Part shown: one piece after another, positions 1 through 4,147 of the stretch
How positions within the stretch are numbered: the stretch's first letter is position 1
Layout of the letters: each line of letters starts with the position of its first letter
Assembly: GCA_964579765.1 (NCBI GenBank)
Contig: CAZOIK010000096.1
Coordinates: 1-8,892 of the forward strand
Direction: 5' to 3'
Length of the DNA stretch: 8,892 nucleotides
From: DATNBT01 sp964579765
Lineage (GTDB): Bacteria; Acidobacteriota; Vicinamibacteria; Vicinamibacterales; CAVVIG01
Position numbers and translations under genes: made by a program
The notes under the pieces: generated by a model
Database searches by the model: none
What the model saw: the letters and a program-made list of their open reading frames with translations, nothing else
What the model was told of the DNA's origin: nothing

Positions 1-120
1 GGAGCCGCAGATCGCGCTGGTCGTGATGCGCACGATCGCGTCGCGCGGGTTGAGAATCGTCGGATCGGGAACGCGTTCCACACGCACGTCGTGCTTGCCG
101 TGCCAGACCAGGGCTTTCAT
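1..120 (-). CDS. Zinc-dependent alcohol dehydrogenase, N-terminal 40 codons (partial)
   Basis: The minus strand from base 120 opens with ATG and reads MKALVWHGKHDVRVERVPDP, and the frame is still open at base 1 with ...TTSAICGS. This is the typical start of a zinc-dependent medium-chain dehydrogenase of the glutathione-dependent formaldehyde dehydrogenase-like branch. The N-terminal GroES-like domain begins here, and Cys38 in the ICGS motif is the expected first ligand of the catalytic zinc. The family usually oxidises alcohols or hydroxymethyl adducts with NAD(P) in the cytoplasm; the substrate cannot be told from 40 residues. The start is well placed: GGAG lies 3 nt upstream, inside a heptamer repeat. 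The gene follows the SRPBCC gene in the same direction and may be the last part of a decaying operon. Only the first tenth or so of the expected protein is visible, so the subfamily is tentative. Confidence 0.85.
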   Translation of the reverse strand, partial: MKALVWHGKHDVRVERVPDPTILNPRDAIVRITTSAICGS

Positions 121-152
121 AGTCTCCAGTCTCCAGTCTCCAGTCTCCAGTC
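121..152. repeat. Heptamer tandem repeat AGTCTCC, four copies
   Basis: Four perfect AGTCTCC units occupy 121-148, followed by a partial AGTC. Next to them TCAGTCG is repeated twice (155-168). On the minus strand each unit reads GGAGACT, so it carries a GGAG. The array ends exactly at the ATG of the alcohol dehydrogenase (base 120). The two nearest GGAG motifs are 3 and 10 nt from that start codon. Confidence 0.95.
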
Positions 153-172
153 GGTCAGTCGTCAGTCGCCAC

Positions 173-195
173 GTAGTGCAGGCCTTCAGGCCTGC
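173..195 (+). repeat. REP-like palindrome with GTAG head (copy 1)
   Basis: GTAG (173-176) and one T are followed by a perfect hairpin: arm GCAGGCCT (178-185), loop TC, arm AGGCCTGC (188-195). The same 23 bases recur without change at 2172-2194. A GTAG tetranucleotide 5' of a small palindrome is the recognised layout of REP elements mobilised by REP-associated tyrosine transposases (RAYT, TnpA-REP). No such transposase is in the window. The element begins 3 bases after the stop codon of the SRPBCC gene, so it could also act as a terminator or mRNA 3'-end stabiliser. Confidence 0.85.
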
Positions 196-197
196 CC

Positions 198-665
198 TCA
201 GTCGCAGTTCAGCGCCGATTGCCGGCCGCGCGGCTGGCCTTCGATCGTCGGCACCTCGCCGGTTTCCATGAGCGCCTTGAAGCGGCGGAGATCCTGACGG
301 ATCGTCTGCGACGGGTTCTCGCCGAACAGCCACGCGACCGCCGCGCCCATGCGGCCGGCCGGCGGTGAATACTGCAGGTGGACGTGGACCATCGTCTCGC
401 CGGATCCGGTCGGCTTGAAACGGACCGACCCCGCGCTGACGACGTCGGCGCCGTCGAGCGTGCGCCATCCGAGCAGCTCGTTCTCGTTGTCCGTGATCAG
501 CTCGGCGTCCCACTCGACGCGGCGGCCGCGCGGCGCCTTCGCCACCCAGTGCGACTTGCGATCGCCGAGATCCGCCACCGACACGAGGTGCGACATGAAC
601 CTCGGCAGGTTCTCGAACTGGCGCCAGTAGCGATAGAGCTCGTCGTGCGGTTTCGCGATCGTCAC
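198..665 (-). CDS. SRPBCC-family (polyketide cyclase/dehydrase-like) domain protein, downstream half of a split gene
   Basis: The 155-residue product (GTG start) contains DELYRYWRQFENLPRFMSHL, characteristic of the SRPBCC 'cyclase/dehydrase' helix-grip family often fused behind a DUF2892 membrane domain. Members have a hydrophobic ligand cavity, but this subfamily has no established biochemical role. The GTG (665-663) overlaps the TGA (664-662) of the upstream DUF2892 frame as GTGA, so translational coupling is possible. However, the same reading frame continues upstream without a start and encodes the linker and first strand expected of the fusion (DDTKRALAGERGEHVDTSVT, about 723-664). I therefore infer a single-base frameshift near 715-730 in an ancestral DUF2892-SRPBCC gene. 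The C-terminus ends in a poorly conserved tail just before a REP element. Whether the gene is split but functional, broken, or affected by a sequence error is open. Confidence 0.8.
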   Translation of the reverse strand: MTIAKPHDELYRYWRQFENLPRFMSHLVSVADLGDRKSHWVAKAPRGRRVEWDAELITDNENELLGWRTLDGADVVSAGSVRFKPTGSGETMVHVHLQYSPPAGRMGAAVAWLFGENPSQTIRQDLRRFKALMETGEVPTIEGQPRGRQSALNCD

Positions 666-928
666 CGACGTGTCAACGTGCTCACCCCGCTCGCCGGCGA
701 GCGCGCGCTTCGTGTCGTCGCGGCGCTCGTGTCGATGCCAAGCGACGCGTAGCCGGGACAGTAGCCGGTCGCGCCGCGCACGATGAGCGCGCTGCCCGCG
801 GCGGCGAGCACGGCGCCCGTCTTGGAGCGATGCGTCAGCCCGTAGGCGGCGAGCAGCGCGCCGCCGAACGCGGACGCCAGACGCTCGGCCTCCGAAAGGT
901 TGGTGCTCACTCTCGCATGCGTCGTCAT
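662..928 (-). CDS. DUF2892-type small membrane domain, upstream half of the split DUF2892-SRPBCC gene
   Basis: From ATG 928 the product begins MTTHARVSTNLSEAERLASA and continues through AAYGLTHRSKTGAVLAAAGS and ALIVRGATGYCPGYASLGID. This is the DUF2892/YgaP-like pattern of two short hydrophobic segments (about residues 15-32 and 37-53) followed by a GxxGxCPxYxxLGIDT block, where an SRPBCC domain usually follows. After LGIDTS the frame runs on for about 19 residues of unfamiliar sequence to TGA at 664-662. The conserved linker lies in another frame at that point. I chose ATG 928 because GAGG (938-935 on the minus strand) is 6 nt upstream; ATG 934 also exists but directly abuts that GAGG. The hydrophobic part would anchor the SRPBCC domain to the membrane if both were made as one protein. 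Confidence 0.75.
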   Translation of the reverse strand: MTTHARVSTNLSEAERLASAFGGALLAAYGLTHRSKTGAVLAAAGSALIVRGATGYCPGYASLGIDTSAATTRSARSPASGVSTLTRR

Positions 929-973
929 CGTCATCCTCGTTTCTCGCGGCCCGACCCGGGCTCGGTCATCGCA

Positions 974-1314
974 CGACCGCAGTTTGTTCGTCCATCCGGT
1001 GACGACCTCGCCGTCGCCGTGCCTCATCGCACCCTTCAGCTCCGCGCGCAGCGCAACCAAAAGCCGTCGAGGTACACGTGCCCGTGACGTTCGTGTCGGT
1101 CACGTGGCGTATGTCGTCGAAGTGCTGATCGAGGAAGGCCCTGCCCAACCCGCGTCCGGCGTTTGCCAATCGGCGCGTCTACGCGGCGCCCGCCGACGGC
1201 CTCGTACAGCTCGTCCACTCCGGCCGTCGTCGCCGGATCGGCCTCGACCCCGGTGACGACGGCGAGTGGCCGTACGCCGGAGGGACGGCGCTCGCTCTGT
1301 GACCGTGTCATCAT
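974..1314 (-). pseudogene. Short-chain dehydrogenase/reductase (SDR) remnant with deletions and frameshifts
   Basis: Pieces of one SDR can be followed on the minus strand in order. ATG 1314, with GGAG 7 nt upstream (1325-1322), leads into RPLAVVTG, then VEADPATTAGVDELYEAVGG and RRVDA. After a frame change comes LANAGRGLGRAFLDQHFDDI followed by RHVTDTNVTGT, then YLDGF, then in a third frame ALRAELKG and GDGEVVTGWTNKLRS. Intact family members have TGxxxGxG right after VVTG, a Ser and YxxxK catalytic block between NVTGT and the FALRAELK helix, and about 60 residues after ALRAELK. All of these are missing here. The Rossmann glycine loop and the active site are gone, so no enzyme can be made. The remnant lies upstream of the DUF2892-SRPBCC gene in the same direction and fills most of the apparent 480-base gap before the DUF72 gene. 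Fragment identity rests on recognised SDR motifs; the exact limits are approximate. Confidence 0.78.
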
Positions 1315-1408
1315 CGACGTGCTCCGTGCATCCGCGTGTCGTGCGGGACGAAGCAACCGACGTGCCCGTGACGGAATTTGCAGAGGTAAGGACTGGCGAG
1401 CGCGTGTC

Positions 1409-2164
1409 ATGAGACCTCCACGGATCGGCTGCTCGGGCTGGAACTACAAGAGTTGGCGAGGCCGCTTCTATCCGCCGACACTGCCCGCCGCGCGCTGGCT
1501 CGACTACTATGCGCGCGCGTTCGACACGGTCGAGGTCAACAACACGTTCTATCGGCTTCCTGAACGGAAGACGTTCGCGCTGTGGCAGCGGCAGACGCCG
1601 CCGGGTTTCTGCATCGCCGTGAAAGCCAGCCGATTCCTGACCCACGTCAAGCGGCTGAAAGAGCCTGACGAGCCGATCGCGCGCTTGTTTTCGCGCGCGC
1701 GGGCGCTCGGGCCGCGGCTGGGACCGGTGCTCTATCAGCTTCCGCCGAACTTCTTCCGGAACGACGTCAACGTCGAGCGGCTCGGCGCGTTTCTTCACGC
1801 GCTGCCGCGCCGTGTCGGCGGACGCGTGGTGCATCACGTGTTCGAGTTCCGGCATCCGTCCTGGTATGTCGAGGAGACGTACGATCTGCTCGCGCGCCAC
1901 ACCGCGACGCTCTGCCTGCACGACAAGCGAGGCTCGGCCGTTTTCGAGCCCGTGGTCGGCCCCGTCGTCTACGTGCGGTTCCACGGCACGACGGGCCACT
2001 ATGCCGGGAGCTACCCGGACCGGCGTCTCGAGCAGTGGGCGTCCATCCTGGCTGAACGGTGGCGCGACGGCCGCCAGGTGTACGCGTATTTCAACAACGA
2101 CATCGACGGCGCCGCCGTGCGGAACGCCGAGACGCTGCGGGCGCGCCTCGCGGACGCCTTGTAG
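1409..2164 (+). CDS. DUF72 domain protein (YecE-like TIM barrel)
   Basis: The 251-residue product has the signatures of the DUF72/YecE family: GCSGWNYKSWRGRFYP (residues 7-22), VEVNNTFYRLP (41-51), FEFRHPSW (145-152), YVRFHGTTGHY (188-198) and AYFNNDIDGAAVRNA (226-240). The fold is a TIM barrel and length is normal for the family. The biochemical function is unknown, although the conserved charged and aromatic residues suggest an active site. ATG 1409 was chosen because it starts just before the conserved GCSGWxY strand; the frame is open further upstream to 1163, but that part overlaps the SDR remnant and has no family character. No strong ribosome binding site precedes the ATG. The gene is divergent from the SDR remnant and is followed by a REP pair, so it is probably transcribed alone. 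Confidence 0.9.
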   Translation: MRPPRIGCSGWNYKSWRGRFYPPTLPAARWLDYYARAFDTVEVNNTFYRLPERKTFALWQRQTPPGFCIAVKASRFLTHVKRLKEPDEPIARLFSRARALGPRLGPVLYQLPPNFFRNDVNVERLGAFLHALPRRVGGRVVHHVFEFRHPSWYVEETYDLLARHTATLCLHDKRGSAVFEPVVGPVVYVRFHGTTGHYAGSYPDRRLEQWASILAERWRDGRQVYAYFNNDIDGAAVRNAETLRARLADAL

Positions 2165-2171
2165 ACACCCT

Positions 2172-2240
2172 GTAGTGCAGGCCTTCAGGCCTGCGGTACA
2201 ACGTCAGGCCTGCGTGTGGGCAGACCTGAATCTGCACTCC
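2172..2240. repeat. REP-like pair (BIME-like): intact copy plus degenerate inverted copy
   Basis: The intact unit at 2172-2194 is identical over 23 bases to the element at 173-195: GTAG, T, then a perfect hairpin GCAGGCCT-TC-AGGCCTGC. An inverted, decayed partner follows at 2219-2240: GGCAGACCTGAA, then TCTGCACTCC. Its arms GCAGA/TCTGC enclose CCTGAA, and its end CTCC corresponds to the CTAC expected of an inverted GTAG head. A further CAGGCCTGC half-unit lies at 2205-2213. The pair fills most of the space between the DUF72 stop and the next cytochrome gene and could end DUF72 transcription. Confidence 0.75.
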
Positions 2241-2254
2241 ATCAGGGGACTGAG

Positions 2255-2260
2255 TAGAAT
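2255..2260 (+). promoter_or_regulatory. Putative -10 element TAGAAT next to the cytochrome c start codon
   Basis: TAGAAT ends 6 nt before the ATG at 2267. A normal 6-8 nt distance from -10 to transcription start would place the start at or next to the A of the ATG, which implies a leaderless mRNA. There is no convincing Shine-Dalgarno sequence. The same hexamer preceded by AG occurs at 3084-3089. The -35 region (about 2231-2237) is a poor match to TTGACA, so the promoter is tentative. Confidence 0.45.
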
Positions 2261-2266
2261 AGGCGC

Positions 2267-2701
2267 ATGACAAAGACGGCTTTGTTTCTGGTTTGCGGGA
2301 TGGCGCTGGCCGGCGCGGCGTACACCTCGGTCGGGGCCCAGACGCCGGCGACGGTCAACGACGGGATCTACACGACGGCGCAGGCCGATCGCGGCAAGAA
2401 GGTGTACGACGACAACTGCGCCGGCTGCCATGGTCCGGAGCTCAAGGGCACGGACACGGGCGGGCCGACGCTGAACGGGCCCGACTTCATCAGCGGCTAC
2501 AAGGACGGCAACGCGTCCGCGCTCTATAACAAGATCAGCATGGACATGCCGTCCAACGCGCCCGGCTCGCTCAACCCGGATCAGTACGCCGACGTCCTGG
2601 CGTACGTGCTCAGCGTCAACAAGTATCCGGCGGGCCAGACCGAGATCCCGAAAGACGGCGCAGGGCTGAATGCCGTCAAGATGGCGACGCCCAAGGCGTA
2701 G
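2267..2701 (+). CDS. Exported monohaem cytochrome c (class I)
   Basis: The 144-residue product has an N-terminal signal peptide (hydrophobic stretch about residues 5-18, likely cleavage after VGA at 22-24). One haem-binding CAGCH (residues 51-55) is followed by a typical class I body. The likely distal ligand is Met94 in MDMPSNAPGSL, and the closing helix is QYADVLAYVLSV. It would work in the periplasm as an electron carrier or as a haem subunit of a dehydrogenase. The ATG is close to a TAGAAT box and may be translated leaderless. The gene overlaps the start of the DUF6152 gene by 32 bases. The partner is unknown: it lies about 430 bases before the ACIII operon but has its own putative promoter, so membership in that pathway is inference only. 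Confidence 0.92.
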   Translation: MTKTALFLVCGMALAGAAYTSVGAQTPATVNDGIYTTAQADRGKKVYDDNCAGCHGPELKGTDTGGPTLNGPDFISGYKDGNASALYNKISMDMPSNAPGSLNPDQYADVLAYVLSVNKYPAGQTEIPKDGAGLNAVKMATPKA

Positions 2702-3077
2702 CGGCCCGCGCCGCGTCTCCGCGCTCGTCGCGGCGGCGCTCCTCGTCGCCTCGTCCGCCGCCGCGCATCACAGCGCGGCGGCGAAGTACGACGCCGCCCA
2801 TCCGCTCACGCTGATCGGCACGGTCGCCGAGTTCACCTGGCGTGTTCCCCATTGCTTTCTTTATCTCGACGTCGCGAGCGGCCCGTTCGCCGGACGCCGC
2901 TACGCCGTGGAATTGAGCAGCGCCGTGGTGCTCCAGAAGGCGGGCTGGACGCGATCGCAGTTCGCGCCGGGCGAGACCCTCGAGATCACAGTGCTGCCCT
3001 CGCGCGCGGGCGCGGCCGCGGGTCTGTGCCGTGACTGCGCGATCCGCGTCCGCGGCGCCGTGACGAAAACGTCATGA
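2670..3077 (+). CDS. DUF6152-like exported protein
   Basis: The 135-residue product has an Arg-rich n-region, a hydrophobic core (VSALVAAALLVASSAAA, about residues 16-32) and a likely signal cleavage just before HHS. The mature start AHHSAAAKYD, the LIGTVAEFTWRVPHCFLYLD strand, the VVLQKAGWTRSQFAPGETLE segment and a small beta-barrel-like length fit the DUF6152 family, which is common in Acidobacteria and Proteobacteria. No function is established; the conserved HHS might bind a metal, which is a guess. ATG 2670 is the only plausible start and has AGGG 4 nt upstream. It lies inside the cytochrome gene in another frame, giving a 32-base overlap and probable translational coupling. A CRDC pair near the C-terminus could form a disulfide or bind a metal. 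Confidence 0.75.
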   Translation: MPSRWRRPRRSGPRRVSALVAAALLVASSAAAHHSAAAKYDAAHPLTLIGTVAEFTWRVPHCFLYLDVASGPFAGRRYAVELSSAVVLQKAGWTRSQFAPGETLEITVLPSRAGAAAGLCRDCAIRVRGAVTKTS

Positions 3078-3089
3078 GTACAGTAGAAT
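3060..3089 (+). promoter_or_regulatory. Putative promoter of the ACIII operon
   Basis: GTGACG (3060-3065, four matches to TTGACA) is followed after 18 nt by TAGAAT (3084-3089). The expected transcription start is near 3096, giving a leader of about 37 nt before the GTG at 3133. The -10 hexamer is identical to that before the gene at 2267. The box lies directly after the stop of the DUF6152 gene. Confidence 0.5.
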
Positions 3090-3116
3090 CCGTTCGCACT
3101 TCTAGACGTTGCTCCT

Positions 3117-3126
3117 AAGGGGAGGT
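3117..3126 (+). promoter_or_regulatory. Strong ribosome binding site that decides the GTG start at 3133
   Basis: AAGGGGAGGT lies 6 nt before GTG 3133. It rules out the upstream in-frame TTG at 3109, which precedes the site, and makes the mature N-terminus a normal signal peptide (MRTIQTTKAVLIG...). It is the best Shine-Dalgarno match in the window. Confidence 0.8.
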
Positions 3127-3132
3127 CCCTTC

Positions 3133-3552
3133 GTGCGCACAATTCAAACAACAAAAGCCGTGCTTATTGGTGCTGCCGCTGCGTGGGTGCTCGCGGTCTC
3201 GTCGTCGGCCGCCGTGAGCGCGCAGGCCAAGGGCGCCGAGGCGAAGATGAAGAACCCGGTCAAGCCGACACAGGAGTCGGTGGACGCCGGCAAGGCCACC
3301 TACAACAAATACTGCAAGTTCTGTCACAACGAGGGCGGCACCGGCAACGGCCCGCTGGCGCCGAAAGGCACGCATCCGCCCGACCTCGTGGACGCGACGT
3401 GGGATCACGGTTCGACCGACGGCGAGATCTTCACGAACATCAAGGAAGGGATCGGACCGAAGTTCGACATGAAGCCGATGAAAGCGAAGATGAGTGACAC
3501 GGACATCTGGAACGTCATCAACTACCTCCGCAGCCTCGGTCCCAAGAAGTAG
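3133..3552 (+). CDS. Exported monohaem cytochrome c heading the ACIII operon
   Basis: The product has 139 residues from GTG 3133. A signal peptide (hydrophobic about residues 9-22, probable cleavage after VSA at 28-30) is followed by a Lys-rich linker and one haem motif CKFCH (61-65). Met113 or Met116 in FDMKPMKAK is the likely distal ligand, and the last helix is DIWNVINYLRSLG. This is a small class I cytochrome c of the cytochrome c6/cbb3-III type, acting in the periplasm. It is the first gene after the putative promoter and lies 10 bases before the ActA-like gene, so it is very probably cotranscribed. By position it is a candidate electron acceptor from ACIII or its link to a terminal oxidase. 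It could instead correspond to the monohaem ActE subunit moved to the front; the sequence does not decide. Confidence 0.92.
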   Translation: MRTIQTTKAVLIGAAAAWVLAVSSSAAVSAQAKGAEAKMKNPVKPTQESVDAGKATYNKYCKFCHNEGGTGNGPLAPKGTHPPDLVDATWDHGSTDGEIFTNIKEGIGPKFDMKPMKAKMSDTDIWNVINYLRSLGPKK

Positions 3553-3562
3553 CCGTCGTCGG

Positions 3563-4129
3563 ATGCGCGCCCGCTGGATCGTGATTCTGGCTGTGGCTGC
3601 GGGCGCGTCTGCGTGTACGCAGGCGCCCCCGCGAGCCGACGTCTTCACCACCGCGCACTCGAGTGCGGCGTCGGCGGTCCGCGATTTCTTTCTGATTCGC
3701 CCGGCCGCCACGCAGCCGATTCCGTTCCCGCACAAGACGCACGTCGAGAAGGCGATGCTCAAGTGCACCGAGACGTGCCATGAGTCGGTGACCAAAGGTC
3801 CCGACGCCGGCATCCCCAGCGTGAAAACCTGCATGATCTGCCACGACTCGATCGCCACCGATCGGCCGCTGATCATGAAGATCACGAACGACTACTACAA
3901 GAAGGGCATCGACCTGCCCTGGCAGCGCGTCTACGGCTTCACGCCGGAAGTGCACGTGCGCTTCAACCACGCGCCGCACATCCGCGCGAACGTCGATTGC
4001 GCGACGTGCCACGGTCCGATCGCGCAGCAGACCGTCGCCCAGCGCAACGTGGAACACACGATGGGCTTCTGCGTGGACTGCCACAAGGCAAAGAAGGCGT
4101 CGAACGACTGCCTGACCTGCCACTTCTGA
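3563..4129 (+). CDS. actA: ActA-like pentahaem cytochrome c (ACIII subunit; cytochrome c3/c7-like)
   Basis: The 188-residue product has five haem c motifs: CTETCH (68-73, a CX3CH variant), CMICH (90-94), CATCH (146-150), CVDCH (170-174) and CLTCH (183-187). Additional His residues that may serve as sixth ligands occur in FPHKTH (55-60), FNHAPH (134-139) and at His131 and His165. In ACIII, ActA is the pentahaem subunit that takes electrons from ActB on the outer face of the membrane, and count, size and gene order all fit. The N-terminus is a short hydrophobic segment ending in GASAC (Cys18), a possible but imperfect lipobox; if it is not lipidated it would be a signal anchor. ATG 3563 is preferred: upstream in-frame starts lie inside the cytochrome gene and give no signal peptide. 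The ribosome binding site is weak, which suggests coupling to the gene 10 bases upstream. Confidence 0.88.
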   Translation: MRARWIVILAVAAGASACTQAPPRADVFTTAHSSAASAVRDFFLIRPAATQPIPFPHKTHVEKAMLKCTETCHESVTKGPDAGIPSVKTCMICHDSIATDRPLIMKITNDYYKKGIDLPWQRVYGFTPEVHVRFNHAPHIRANVDCATCHGPIAQQTVAQRNVEHTMGFCVDCHKAKKASNDCLTCHF

Positions 4130-4147
4130 CGGGCAACGAACGTGTCG

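Noticed and set aside
121..195. A CRISPR-like array
   Set aside because: The units are 7 bases in direct contact with no spacers, and the neighbouring palindrome is a REP-like element; no cas genes are present.
1100..1999. A 299-codon open frame on the minus strand opposite the DUF72 gene
   Set aside because: No domain is seen, it is antisense to clear DUF72 motifs, and its only meaningful part is the SDR fragment FLDQHFDDIRH already covered by the pseudogene call, which it reads only in a shifted form.
3109..3132. Upstream TTG start for the operon's first cytochrome
   Set aside because: The strong ribosome binding site at 3117-3126 lies after this TTG and points to GTG 3133, which also gives a clean signal peptide.
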